Under the pieces are notes generated by a model, which had not been told where the DNA came from, ran no database searches, and saw only the letters and a program-made list of their open reading frames with translations. Shown here piece after piece: positions 15,064-23,877 of a DNA stretch of 49,099 bases; position 1 is the first letter of the stretch; the number at the start of each line of letters is the position of its first letter. This DNA comes from Nitrospira sp. CG24E (GTDB lineage: Bacteria > Nitrospirota > Nitrospiria > Nitrospirales > Nitrospiraceae): contig NEWP02000066.1 in assembly GCA_002869895.2 (NCBI GenBank), forward strand, positions 1 to 49,099. Reading direction: 5' to 3'. Made by a program: the position numbers and the translations under genes.

Positions 15064-16398
15064 ATGCAGCAAATCGAGCTACGGACCGGTGCCTGGTATC
15101 ACGATCGGTCGATCCAGCTGACCTTTCCGGACTCATGGGACGTGGTGACCCACTGGCCGGATACGCCCTCTCCGTTGACCGACGAAGAGATCGCCGGGCT
15201 GATTCGTCGTCCAATCGGGCAGCCGCCGCTCAGCGACCTGGCAAGAGGAAAGAAGCGCCCTGTCATCGTCGTGGACGATTTGGCGAGGCCGACACCGGTG
15301 TTCAAGATTTTGCCGTTTTTGCTCAAGGAATTTGAGGCAGCGGGGATTCAGCCACATGACGTCCGGATTCTCGTGGCGACAGGAACCCACGGGCATCAGG
15401 ATGCGACGGCTCTGGCAAACAAGATAGGCCAGCCGGCCTACGCGCGTTGCCAGGTGATCGTTCACAACGATCTACGAGGCGCGAAATTCATCGGGACGAC
15501 GTCGTTTGGCACACCGGTCTATGTCAATGCCGAACTGCGCAAGGCCGACCTGGTTGTTGGAATCGGCGGTGTCTATCCCCAACACACGACCGGGTTCGGT
15601 GGCGGTGGAAAGCTCATGCTGGGCGTCTCGGGCCGTAAGACGATCCGGACATTGCATTTCCGGCACAAGGGCGTCGGAGGCTCTTATAACATCGACAATG
15701 ACTTTCGGAAGGACGTGACCGAAATTGCGCGTATGGCCGGATTGAACACGATCTACACCGTTCATATCAACGATCGTATGGACGTGGTCCAGCTCCTGGC
15801 AGGAGATCATTATGCCTACTATCCCCAGGCGGCCGAGTTCTCAAAAAAACGCTACACTGCGCCACTGCCAGAAGATGCGGATGTCGTGATTGTCAATTCC
15901 TATCCGTCCGACGTGTCTTACACGTTCGTCAGGAAGGCGATGAAACCGATCCGTTGTGCTCCCCGTAGCGCCATGAAGATTGTAATCGGGTCGATGCATG
16001 AAGGGCTGGGCCATCACGGATTGTTTCAGCAGGGGCTGAGCGAGCGGATCAGGGAATATCGGGAACTCTGCAACAGAATTTCCGTGATGTCGCCGGGAAT
16101 TATTCTCCAGAAGATCATCAAAAACATATTCTTTCGGAATCGCCGCCCGGTCCAGTCTCAGGCAACCGTTTCCGTAATACCGCAGACTGATCCTCTGTGG
16201 GTGTATCGGCCTGCAGCGGCAGGCGCGGCGATGCAGGATCTTGACGGGGTCCGGATCGTAGAGTCATGGGACGCAGTGCTCAAGGGTATCCAGGCCCGCT
16301 TTGCGGCTGGGAGCCGCGTGAAAGTAAGGGTCTATCCATGCGGCTCACTGCAGTGTCTTGATGCGCCGCTCGGTCAGGATCAAGGTTCGGGTGATTGA
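15064..16398 (+). CDS. LarA-family nickel-pincer hydroxyacid racemase/epimerase
   Basis: This 444-residue homologue of nickel-dependent lactate racemase keeps the active-site pattern. DDLARPTP and the ATGTHGHQ histidine are present, as are the QHTTGF histidine, the cofactor-anchoring lysine of GGGGKLMLG and a histidine in LHFRH. These correspond to the His/Lys set around the pincer cofactor in Lactiplantibacillus LarA. AGGGAG precedes ATG 15064 by seven bases. The cofactor genes larB, larC and larE are not in the window and must lie elsewhere. LarA relatives act on varied 2-hydroxyacids, and 3-sulfolactate, made by ComA/ComB three genes upstream, is an attractive but untested substrate. An aldonate or other sugar acid is the alternative. 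Confidence 0.85.
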   Translation: MQQIELRTGAWYHDRSIQLTFPDSWDVVTHWPDTPSPLTDEEIAGLIRRPIGQPPLSDLARGKKRPVIVVDDLARPTPVFKILPFLLKEFEAAGIQPHDVRILVATGTHGHQDATALANKIGQPAYARCQVIVHNDLRGAKFIGTTSFGTPVYVNAELRKADLVVGIGGVYPQHTTGFGGGGKLMLGVSGRKTIRTLHFRHKGVGGSYNIDNDFRKDVTEIARMAGLNTIYTVHINDRMDVVQLLAGDHYAYYPQAAEFSKKRYTAPLPEDADVVIVNSYPSDVSYTFVRKAMKPIRCAPRSAMKIVIGSMHEGLGHHGLFQQGLSERIREYRELCNRISVMSPGIILQKIIKNIFFRNRRPVQSQATVSVIPQTDPLWVYRPAAAGAAMQDLDGVRIVESWDAVLKGIQARFAAGSRVKVRVYPCGSLQCLDAPLGQDQGSGD

Positions 16399-16404
16399 GG
16401 AGGG
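16397..16404 (+). promoter_or_regulatory. Ribosome-binding site fixing the GTG 16409 start
   Basis: GAGGAGGG overlaps the larA-like stop codon and lies four bases before GTG 16409. It favours that start over TTG 16358 or ATG 16361, which would overlap the larA-like gene by about 40 bases and have no such site. Confidence 0.7.
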
Positions 16405-16408
16405 TTCG

Positions 16409-17473
16409 GTGGGGCGACAAGTACTGAGGGTAGAACGGCTGATCGCGAGGATCCGGAAGATCTGGGACGAAAAACGGAATTCTTCCGGGCAAACCTACGT
16501 CCATCATCGCGTCTCCGAATATCAGGGTATGTGGAAGAACGTGGCCATCAAGATCGGAGCCCGATTTACGGTCTTGACGGATGCGATCTGGGAATTGGAG
16601 CTGGATGGAAAGACAACCAGGATCCTCAACGACAAGCTCGAGTTCGATAATCCTGTCACGCTCGAGATCGCCGGAATGAAACCGTTGGTCTACCAGCTTT
16701 TCGCCGAACGTGGACTTCGCGTGCCGGAGTATCGGACCTACCAGCTTGATGACTGGGAACAAACCATACAATTTCTGAAGCGCCATCCAAAAGGCTGTGT
16801 CGTCAAACCTGCGAATGGAACATCGTCCGGTCACGGTGTCACGACTCATATTCAGACGGTGAGTGAGCTGAAGGCAGCCTCCATTCTGGCCTCTCTCTAT
16901 TGCCCAGATCTCTTGATTGAGCCGATGATTCCCGGAGAGTGCTACCGCCTCCTCGTTTTAGACGGGACACTGATCCATGCCGTCCGCCGGAAGGGGGCGA
17001 CTCTGGTTGGCGATGGAGTTTCGACGATAGCGAGTCTGCTTCGGGCGGAAAATGCTATTCGGAGCAGTCGGGGTGATCAGTGTCTCGATATCGATCGAGA
17101 CTGCCTCTTCACGCTCGATTATCAGGGGTTCTTGCTGGATTCGGTGCCCCTCCAGGGGCAGGCCGTGCTCGTCAAAAGCGTCAATGATCCCCGAAGAAAG
17201 CGCATCGAGGTCCGGACCGTCTACAACGAAGCCGTGACCCATCTCATCTGCGACTCGTTGAGGGACGATGCAGAGGCGGCGGCCAGAATTTTGAATTCGC
17301 GACTGGTCGGTGTGGATTTCATCACGGTTGACCCCGCGGTTCCTTTGGAAAAGAGCGGGGGGGTGATCAACGAGGTCAATACGACACCGGGGCTGCATCA
17401 CCACTACGATGCGGATCGGGAGCCCTACCCAGAACCCGCCCCTCGAATCCTCCAATCGCTCTTCAGCCGGTAG
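16409..17473 (+). CDS. ATP-grasp ligase 2 (cyanophycin-synthetase-like)
   Basis: This 354-residue protein carries an ATP-grasp domain like that of cyanophycin synthetase and RimK/GshAB-type ligases. Motifs are VVKPANGTSSGHGV, IEPMIPGECYRLLVLDG, ATLVGDGVSTIASL, VGVDFITVD and the metal-binding INEVNTTPGLHHHY. The N-terminal 100 residues contain YVHHRVSEYQGMWKN and a DKLEFDNPVTLEIAG linker. It would form an amide between a carboxylate and an amino group. It starts 10 bases after the larA-like gene and ends six bases before a glycosyltransferase. It differs in family from ligases 1 and 3, so the three are not recent copies. The substrate is unknown. Confidence 0.86.
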   Translation: MGRQVLRVERLIARIRKIWDEKRNSSGQTYVHHRVSEYQGMWKNVAIKIGARFTVLTDAIWELELDGKTTRILNDKLEFDNPVTLEIAGMKPLVYQLFAERGLRVPEYRTYQLDDWEQTIQFLKRHPKGCVVKPANGTSSGHGVTTHIQTVSELKAASILASLYCPDLLIEPMIPGECYRLLVLDGTLIHAVRRKGATLVGDGVSTIASLLRAENAIRSSRGDQCLDIDRDCLFTLDYQGFLLDSVPLQGQAVLVKSVNDPRRKRIEVRTVYNEAVTHLICDSLRDDAEAAARILNSRLVGVDFITVDPAVPLEKSGGVINEVNTTPGLHHHYDADREPYPEPAPRILQSLFSR

Positions 17474-17479
17474 TCGTTC

Positions 17480-18880
17480 ATGGGCAAGAAAGTACTGCTC
17501 ATTGCATATCATTATCCGCCCAGCGTGGAGGTGGGCGGTCTACGCTGTTCCAACTTTTCCAGGCATTTGCCCCGGTTTGGATGGACCCCCTACGTCCTGA
17601 CCTTGAAAGACGAATATCTTGATAAGGCTGATCCTGAGAAGCTGAATTACGTTGGCGATGTCGAGATTTTCAAGGCCGGCAGGATGCTCACGCTCTCGCA
17701 TGTCTATGTGGGAATCAAACGAATGGCGCAACGGCTGTTCAGAAAAACGAATGAGCCGGGAACCCCATCTGACAGCGATGCTGGAGTTGGCGAATCATCC
17801 AGTCGCGTCGCCGAGACCTGGCCCCAAAAACTCCGTCGGTACATCCTGTCCTTTTTGTCGCTTCCGGACGAGCAGCGGAACTGGGCCTTGCCTGCTGTGA
17901 TTCAAGGCATTCGTATTATCCAGCGAGAGAAGATCGACTGCATCTTCACATCGAGCCCGCCATATTCAGTGAATCTGGTCGGATGGTTGCTCAAGGCTAT
18001 TACGGGCGTACGCTGGATTGCCGATTTCAGGGATCCATGGATGACCGGCGGCAGCAAGAAACTGTACATGACCTGTGCGGCATCGTTGGGAATCGAGCGA
18101 TGGCTGGAACGGAGAGTGATTCAGAAAGCTGATTTGATTGTGGCGAATACTGAGATGTTATGCGAGGCCTTCAAGAAGGCCTATGGTTCTCAGCTGCCTG
18201 ACCGGTTTGTCTGTATCACAAACGGATTCGACGGGGAGTTGTTCTCAAGCTTCGGCCCTGTGGAGAAGGAGAAGGTCTTTACGATCACTTATACCGGAAC
18301 TCTGTATTTCGGAAGGACGCCGGAGCCTTTGTTTCAAGCCGTCCGCGAGCTTATCCAAGAGAAACGGATCGATGCCCAAGCGATCCGGATTCGTTTGGTA
18401 GGGCATTGCCAGTTTATCAGCGGCAGGTCCACAGGGGAGATCGTGCAGGCCTATCAGCTAGAGGGGATTGTGGAGGTCCTGGATCCAGTTTCATATAACC
18501 GGGCGATTGAGATGGTGAGGCAAAGCCAGCTGGCGCTTCTCCTGGCCCCGAACCAGCCGTATCAGGTTCCGGCGAAGGCCTACGACTATATGGGAACTGG
18601 AACAAAAATTCTGGCTTTGGCAGAGGATGGGGCGACGTGCGACCTGGTTCGCTCTACCGGCATTGGAGCAGCGTTTCGTCCTTCCGACACGGCTGGTATC
18701 AAGGAGTTTCTGCTTCGATCCATGAAGCAGGACTGCGTGTCGATCCAGTCCAAGAACAACGGTCCGGTCTCCGAGTACGAGATTCAAGCTCTGACAAGAC
18801 GTCTCGCGCGCTATCTGGACAGCTTCAGCAGCCCAGCGGTAAGTGCTGAACGAGTAGGAGGTTCAGGAAATGCAGCTTGA
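17480..18880 (+). CDS. GT4-type glycosyltransferase
   Basis: This 466-residue cytoplasmic GT-B enzyme is predicted to add one sugar to the lipid-linked repeat unit. The N-terminal domain starts KVLLIAYHYPPSVEVGG, with the glycine-rich acceptor loop, and carries WIADFRDPW and IVANTEM further in. The C-terminal nucleotide-sugar domain has ITYTGTLYFGRTPEPL and VPAKAYDYMGTGTKI. It resembles WbuB-like GT4 proteins. The stop overlaps the following FemAB gene by 11 bases. No strong ribosome-binding site precedes ATG 17480, and coupling with the preceding ligase gene is likely. Confidence 0.9.
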   Translation: MGKKVLLIAYHYPPSVEVGGLRCSNFSRHLPRFGWTPYVLTLKDEYLDKADPEKLNYVGDVEIFKAGRMLTLSHVYVGIKRMAQRLFRKTNEPGTPSDSDAGVGESSSRVAETWPQKLRRYILSFLSLPDEQRNWALPAVIQGIRIIQREKIDCIFTSSPPYSVNLVGWLLKAITGVRWIADFRDPWMTGGSKKLYMTCAASLGIERWLERRVIQKADLIVANTEMLCEAFKKAYGSQLPDRFVCITNGFDGELFSSFGPVEKEKVFTITYTGTLYFGRTPEPLFQAVRELIQEKRIDAQAIRIRLVGHCQFISGRSTGEIVQAYQLEGIVEVLDPVSYNRAIEMVRQSQLALLLAPNQPYQVPAKAYDYMGTGTKILALAEDGATCDLVRSTGIGAAFRPSDTAGIKEFLLRSMKQDCVSIQSKNNGPVSEYEIQALTRRLARYLDSFSSPAVSAERVGGSGNAA

Positions 18881-19907
18881 AGTCGGAAGGTCGTCCGGAC
18901 CGGAATGGGCTCAATGGATTGAGCGGTTCGAGGGCAATATTTATCACAGCCTAGAGTGGGCGGAGATTTGCCGATCGGAGCATGTCGTTCCTGTGTTTTT
19001 TCGAGGACTGGATGAAGAGGGCCGGTGTGTCGGGATCGCGCTCGGAATTGAGCGCCGTTCTTCAAGGCCGGTGATCGGGCATTTTTCGAGGAGGCTGGAT
19101 TTCGAGACTTTCCCCGCGGTTCAGGGGAATGACGCCCAACTAGCCAGCCGGATGATCAGCCTGTTGGTCGAGTTTGCGAAGACCGAAGGTTATCGTGGAC
19201 TCACGATCCAGTCTCACTATGCCGGCATGACGGTGGCCGATCTGGATTGTCTGGGGCTGATGGTCGTGCCAAGGGTTGAGTGCATTGTCGATCTGACGAG
19301 GTCGGAAGAAGAGCGGTGGAAGCAGCTTTCAACACACCATCAGAGGAAGATCAAGAAAGCCGGACGGCATGGTCTGGTCCTGGAAGAAGTGTGCACAATC
19401 GAAGCCATGCTGGAGTTAAGACGGCTCCAGATCGGTTCTCGCGATAGGAGGACGGCCCGTGGGGAGCATTTCGGCTTGCAGGACGAAGCCTATTACGAAC
19501 AGATGGGTCGGCGCTACTTTGAAAGGAATCTAGGACGACTGTTCATCATCCGGCACGAAGGTCACGCTATTTCGGCCGCATTCGTCTCGATGTATTCCGG
19601 ACGGGCCTTGTATGTGCTCGGCGGGAGTGAACCGAAAGGATTTGAACTGGACGCGCCGGCACTGTTGTTTTGGAAGGTATTCAGCCGCTGCGTGGAACTG
19701 GGATGTCGGGAGTTCAACCTTGGAGGTGTCCCGGCCGCTGCGGCTGATTCCGAATCGCTTGCGCATGGACTGTACCGATTCAAATCCGGTTTCGGGGGCC
19801 GGCAGGTTCAACGGGTAACTGGGACGTTGGAGAACCTTCATCCGAGTTTCAATGCGCTGGCCAGGAACATGAAGGATCTCTGGCTCCCCATGGCAACGAG
19901 AGGCTAG
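18870..19907 (+). CDS. FemAB/GNAT-type acyl or aminoacyl transferase
   Basis: This 345-residue protein has the double-GNAT layout of FemAB and BioF2-like transferases. An N-terminal half begins IYHSLEWAEICR, then come a basic central segment (STHHQRKIKKAGRHG) and a C-terminal acyl-CoA-type fold (FIIRHEGHAISAAFVSM, LYRFKSGFGG). The family includes aminoacyl-tRNA-dependent and acyl-CoA-dependent enzymes. Here it may acylate an amino sugar. AGGAGG at 18856-18861 lies eight bases upstream. It is distant from the XrtA-type FemAB at 29007, so the two probably have different substrates. Confidence 0.8.
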   Translation: MQLEVGRSSGPEWAQWIERFEGNIYHSLEWAEICRSEHVVPVFFRGLDEEGRCVGIALGIERRSSRPVIGHFSRRLDFETFPAVQGNDAQLASRMISLLVEFAKTEGYRGLTIQSHYAGMTVADLDCLGLMVVPRVECIVDLTRSEEERWKQLSTHHQRKIKKAGRHGLVLEEVCTIEAMLELRRLQIGSRDRRTARGEHFGLQDEAYYEQMGRRYFERNLGRLFIIRHEGHAISAAFVSMYSGRALYVLGGSEPKGFELDAPALLFWKVFSRCVELGCREFNLGGVPAAAADSESLAHGLYRFKSGFGGRQVQRVTGTLENLHPSFNALARNMKDLWLPMATRG

Positions 19908-19990
19908 CGGCAAGCGATGGTCTGATGATCAGCGGGTGAAGTGTTTGGGCTGGGGGCCGGAATTTCTATTGATCGGGGTTGAACAAGAAA

Positions 19991-21217
19991 ATGGACGTGT
20001 TAGTCACAGGAGCAGATCAGCGACAAGGGTTGGCGGTGATCCGCTCACTTGGCCGGCGTGGTATCTCAGTCGTGGCAGCGGGACCGGATTCCAACAGTTT
20101 GGGGTTCTCTTCCCGCTATGCGGCGGCCCGCTGGGTCTATCCTTCGCCGGTCGGGCAGCCTGAGGCGTTTGTGGATTCGCTTTGCGAGGCGGCCAGGAAG
20201 TTTCAGGTCCGTCTTGTGATGCCGGTTGTTGAGTCGACTGTGACTGTGCTGAACGAACACCGGGACATGTTCGAGTCCGTTGCGCCGTTGGCGATGGCCT
20301 CCAGGGAGGCTGTATCGTTGGCACTGGATAAGCGACGTCAGTATCTCCTGGCACAGGAGCATGACATTCCAATTCCGAAAACGGTCTCCCCGACGTCGAT
20401 GCAGGAAGCACAGACTCAGATCGCAGCCCTTCACTTCCCGGTCGTCGTGAAGCCCAATAACAAGCTTGATGGTACAGGCGCATCCCCTGACGATTTCAAG
20501 GTTGCGTTTGTCCCTGACTGGGAATCGCTCCAAAAACTGCTGATGGCTTACTTTCGGCATTCGGTTGTGCCGATTGTGCAGGAACTTTGCGTGGGGCATG
20601 GGATCGGGTTCGGCGTCCTCATGCATCAGGGCCAACCCCTTGCCTGCTACCAGTATCATCGTGGTCGGGAGTTCATGCCGACGGGAGGGGTGCCGGTGCG
20701 GTACGAAAGCATGCCGATCTGGCCGAAGGTGCAGGAGTATTCCGTGCGCTTCCTTCGCGCCATGGGCTGGGAGGGCGTCGCTCAGGTTGAGTGGAAGGCC
20801 ATACCGGGAACCAGGGATGTTGTGTTGATGGAGGTGAACGGGCGCTTTTGGGCGTCGCTTCCAGGGTCGTTGCATGCGGGGATGGAGTTTCCATTCTGGC
20901 TCTATCAGAGCCAATTGGGGGAGGCAGTCCAGCACAGCAGGCCGTATCGCCTGAATATCGCCAGCCGATATCTGCAGGCCGATCTCAAGCGACTGGAGCT
21001 GGTGCTTCGTAACACCTATCCCGTCAGCAGCGTGCCGCTGCCGTCAAAGTGGAGAGAGGGCATTGATTTTCTTCTTGATGGTTTCCGCTGGCGGGTCAAA
21101 GGGGACATCTGGGCGTGGGATGATTGGTTCCCCGGTTTTTATGAGGGGTGGAAGATTATTAAGTATTACGTGAGCCGTGCGAGCAAAAGGGCGTTTGAAC
21201 CAAAGGCGGAAGGATAA
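19991..21217 (+). CDS. ATP-grasp ligase 3
   Basis: This 408-residue ATP-grasp protein has a carbamoyl-phosphate-synthase/PurK-like layout. A Rossmann-like start (DVLVTGADQRQGLAVIRSLG) and VVVKPNNKLDGTG (ATP lysine) precede IVQELCVGHGIGFGVL and the metal-binding VLMEVNGRFWASL near residue 287. A C-terminal extension of about 100 residues is rich in Trp and Tyr. TTG 19979 would add four residues, but ATG 19991 precedes the first conserved strand. It is the third ATP-grasp gene within 9 kb. The PaaK-like enzyme follows after 10 bases, so carboxylate activation dominates this operon. The substrate is unknown. Confidence 0.84.
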   Translation: MDVLVTGADQRQGLAVIRSLGRRGISVVAAGPDSNSLGFSSRYAAARWVYPSPVGQPEAFVDSLCEAARKFQVRLVMPVVESTVTVLNEHRDMFESVAPLAMASREAVSLALDKRRQYLLAQEHDIPIPKTVSPTSMQEAQTQIAALHFPVVVKPNNKLDGTGASPDDFKVAFVPDWESLQKLLMAYFRHSVVPIVQELCVGHGIGFGVLMHQGQPLACYQYHRGREFMPTGGVPVRYESMPIWPKVQEYSVRFLRAMGWEGVAQVEWKAIPGTRDVVLMEVNGRFWASLPGSLHAGMEFPFWLYQSQLGEAVQHSRPYRLNIASRYLQADLKRLELVLRNTYPVSSVPLPSKWREGIDFLLDGFRWRVKGDIWAWDDWFPGFYEGWKIIKYYVSRASKRAFEPKAEG

Positions 21218-21227
21218 GGTTGGGAGA

Positions 21228-22631
21228 ATGTACGCACATTTCGTCAAACATGTCAGTCTGCCGCTGTATCACTGGTGGCATGGGTCCGACTTGTTGAAGA
21301 ACATCAGGACATTCGAGGACTCGCAATGGCTACCTCAGGAACGCCTTCGGGCAATGCAGTGGGAGCGGCTGAGTCAGCTGCTCGAACATGCCTATGAAAA
21401 TGTCCCGTACTATCAAGAGAAATTCAAGGAGATCGGGGCTGAACCGAGGGACATCCGTTCCTTCGAAGATTTTGCCAAGTTCCCAACGATGACCAAGCGA
21501 ATCCTTCAAGAGAGACTTGCAGATCTGACTGCCTCAAATATCCCGCGAAGTGAAACGGTGAAGGGGATCACCAGCGGCTCTTCGGGGCAGCCGACCTCCT
21601 ATATTCAAGAGAAGGCTAGCAACCGAATCAGAGCGGCTGCCGGAAAGCGGCTCACCAGAGTTGCAGGATACGATCTCGGCCAGAGACTCTTCTATTTGTG
21701 GCGTGATAGCCCCTTTGTCATCGAAGGGGACCGGGTCAGGTTAGCTTCGGAGATTCAGAATTCCCCGTCCTCTGCCTTGGCAAGACTGAAAGGGGCACTG
21801 CACGGTCGATTTGGCGTCGAGAACCAAACCTTGAGGGTCGATCCCACATTGATGACTGAGCCGGAGATGGCCAGGGTATTCGAGCGTCTGCGATCGTTCA
21901 AACCTCACGTCGTCATTTCATATGTGAGTACGCTGTATATGTTCGCCCAGTATCTAGAGGCCAATCACCTGCGAGGGTTTGCCCCTCGCTCCGTTATCGT
22001 GTCTTCCGAGACGCTCTATCCACATCAACGCGAGCTGATGGAGAGAGTCTTCGGATGCCGGGTCTACAATCGGTATGGCCTCAGCGAGACCGGTATCGTT
22101 GCGATCGAGTGCCCGGTGCGCGATGGGCTCCATCTCAATCAGGAAATCCTGCACATGGAGCATGTTCCGGATGCATTCGGCTATACGCAGTTGGTGGTGA
22201 CAGACCTGATCAACAGGGGCATGCCGTTACTTCGATATGAGACCGGGGATACAGGCCGGTTGATCGAGGAACCCTGCCAGTGTGGCCGTGGACTATGCCG
22301 AATTGGGGATCTCAGCGGCCGCATCATCGATCAGCTTCCGACCAGACTGGGGGGGCATGTGAACGGGCAGCTTTTTGCGACATTTCACTGGATCGAGGGC
22401 GTCAAGCAATATCAGGTGGTACAGGAAAAAATCGACGCCTTTAAAATTCGGATCGTCCGGACTTCCTCTTTTGCCGAGAGCAATATTGCCCCGATGCTCC
22501 AGACCATCCGCGAACGGTTTGGGCGGGACACCTCGATCGGGGTGGATTATCTTGAAAACATTCCGTTTACCCGAGGGGGAAAATACAAGCTGGTCGTTTC
22601 CGAGGTAACAGCGCAAGAGGTGTCGAAATGA
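21228..22631 (+). CDS. PaaK/CapK-like adenylate-forming enzyme
   Basis: This 467-residue member of the phenylacetate-CoA ligase/CapK branch of adenylating enzymes keeps the ATP loop GITSGSSGQPTSY, YNRYGLSETG and RYETGDTGRL. It also has a zinc-finger-like CQCGRGLC and the C-terminal lysine region FTRGGKYK. It should activate a carboxylic acid as an adenylate, perhaps followed by transfer to CoA or directly to an acceptor. CapK homologues are common in capsule loci but their substrates are poorly known. The frame is open from 21177, but ATG 21228 lies after the previous stop and near AAGG. It overlaps the next gene by four bases. Confidence 0.86.
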   Translation: MYAHFVKHVSLPLYHWWHGSDLLKNIRTFEDSQWLPQERLRAMQWERLSQLLEHAYENVPYYQEKFKEIGAEPRDIRSFEDFAKFPTMTKRILQERLADLTASNIPRSETVKGITSGSSGQPTSYIQEKASNRIRAAAGKRLTRVAGYDLGQRLFYLWRDSPFVIEGDRVRLASEIQNSPSSALARLKGALHGRFGVENQTLRVDPTLMTEPEMARVFERLRSFKPHVVISYVSTLYMFAQYLEANHLRGFAPRSVIVSSETLYPHQRELMERVFGCRVYNRYGLSETGIVAIECPVRDGLHLNQEILHMEHVPDAFGYTQLVVTDLINRGMPLLRYETGDTGRLIEEPCQCGRGLCRIGDLSGRIIDQLPTRLGGHVNGQLFATFHWIEGVKQYQVVQEKIDAFKIRIVRTSSFAESNIAPMLQTIRERFGRDTSIGVDYLENIPFTRGGKYKLVVSEVTAQEVSK

Positions 22632-23872
22632 TCACGGCGGTTTCAGAATTGTTCAAATACTATTCCTCGTTCGTCGACACCGAGCTTCTCAAGGCCTACG
22701 TGGTTGGATCGCGGTCCGTGGCGCGAGATCCGATGACACACATTGAGGCCGCGGTCCAGTGGATCTGCCGGGCCCAGGACGCGTTCGAGGGCGGAGGAGT
22801 GGCCCGAAGCTACTCGATGATCTACCAGCCGTATTTTAAAAGAAGAGGCTGGTTTGCCCCCTATCCGGAGACGACCGGGTACATCATTCCAACCCTCATT
22901 GACTATGCGCGGATGGTCAGCAGCCAGGAACTCATCGATCGGGCTCTTCGGATGGCGGATTGGGAATGCCGGGTCCAGATGCCAAGTGGCGCGGTGCAAG
23001 GGGGGATGATCGATCAGGCATCTTCTCCGGCGATCTTCAACACCGGCCAGGTAATCTTCGGATGGATTCGGGCGTTTAAAGAGACCGGGACACAGAAATA
23101 CTTGGATAGCGCAATCAGGGCTGGGGAATTCTTGGTTTTGGAACAGGATACAGACGGCGCGTGGAGAAAGTCTCTTTCCAACTTCACGGACGGCACCAGC
23201 ATGACTTCCTATACCTACAATACGAGGACCGCATGGGCGCTGTTGGAACTTGCGATGGTAACCGGAAGCGAAGCGTTCAAGGGAGCGGCTGTTCGGAACG
23301 TCGAATATGCTCTGGGGGAGCAGACGGAAAACGGCTGGTTTCGATCCAATTGTCTGACACAGCCGGAGCATCCGCTGACTCACACGATTGCCTACTGTAT
23401 CCGGGGCATCATGGAAATCGGGTCACTCCTTAAGAATGAGTCATTTCTCGCTTCGGCGGGAATGGCAGCCGATGCCGTTTTGGCCAGACAGCGGCCTGAC
23501 GGCAGCCTTGCCGGCCGATACAATCGGCATTGGGAACCAGCTGTGTCCTGGCGATGCCTGACGGGGGAAGCCCAGATGGCAGGGATCTGGGGGCGGTTAT
23601 ACCAGCTCACCGGCAGGCCTGGCTATCTGGAAGGGATGAGAAAGGCCAACGCCGGGCTCAGAAGAGTTCAATTCATGCGCACCGATCAGCCTGGCCTATA
23701 TGGAGGCATCAGCGGGTCTGCGCCGATTCATGGCATGTATGGCCGATTTGAGATCCTCAATTGGGCCGTCAAGTTTTTCCTGGATGCACAGATGTTGGAA
23801 CTATCACTGATGAAGAAAGGCGATAGCAGGCTAGAGTCTAATGACATCGGCGGCTTTGCCTCAGTCAACTGA
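22628..23872 (+). CDS. Six-hairpin (alpha/alpha) glycosidase-like protein
   Basis: This 414-residue protein shows repeated helix-hairpin segments rich in Trp, Gly and Tyr (QWICRAQDAF, DYARMVSSQELIDRALRMADW, GQVIFGWIRAFKETG, NTRTAWALLELAM). This pattern belongs to the six-hairpin glycosidase superfamily. No signal peptide is visible, which suggests a cytoplasmic role. It could be a glycoside hydrolase, an epimerase-like enzyme or a binding protein. It begins with an ATGA overlap on the adenylating enzyme, and the flippase gene follows five bases after its stop. I cannot name the substrate or confirm catalytic acids. Confidence 0.72.
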   Translation: MITAVSELFKYYSSFVDTELLKAYVVGSRSVARDPMTHIEAAVQWICRAQDAFEGGGVARSYSMIYQPYFKRRGWFAPYPETTGYIIPTLIDYARMVSSQELIDRALRMADWECRVQMPSGAVQGGMIDQASSPAIFNTGQVIFGWIRAFKETGTQKYLDSAIRAGEFLVLEQDTDGAWRKSLSNFTDGTSMTSYTYNTRTAWALLELAMVTGSEAFKGAAVRNVEYALGEQTENGWFRSNCLTQPEHPLTHTIAYCIRGIMEIGSLLKNESFLASAGMAADAVLARQRPDGSLAGRYNRHWEPAVSWRCLTGEAQMAGIWGRLYQLTGRPGYLEGMRKANAGLRRVQFMRTDQPGLYGGISGSAPIHGMYGRFEILNWAVKFFLDAQMLELSLMKKGDSRLESNDIGGFASVN

Positions 23873-23877
23873 TAGTC

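Noticed and set aside
20066-20935. Minus-strand ORF of 289 codons opposite ATP-grasp ligase 3
   Set aside because: It has shadow-like composition and no motif, and the sense strand encodes an intact ATP-grasp protein.
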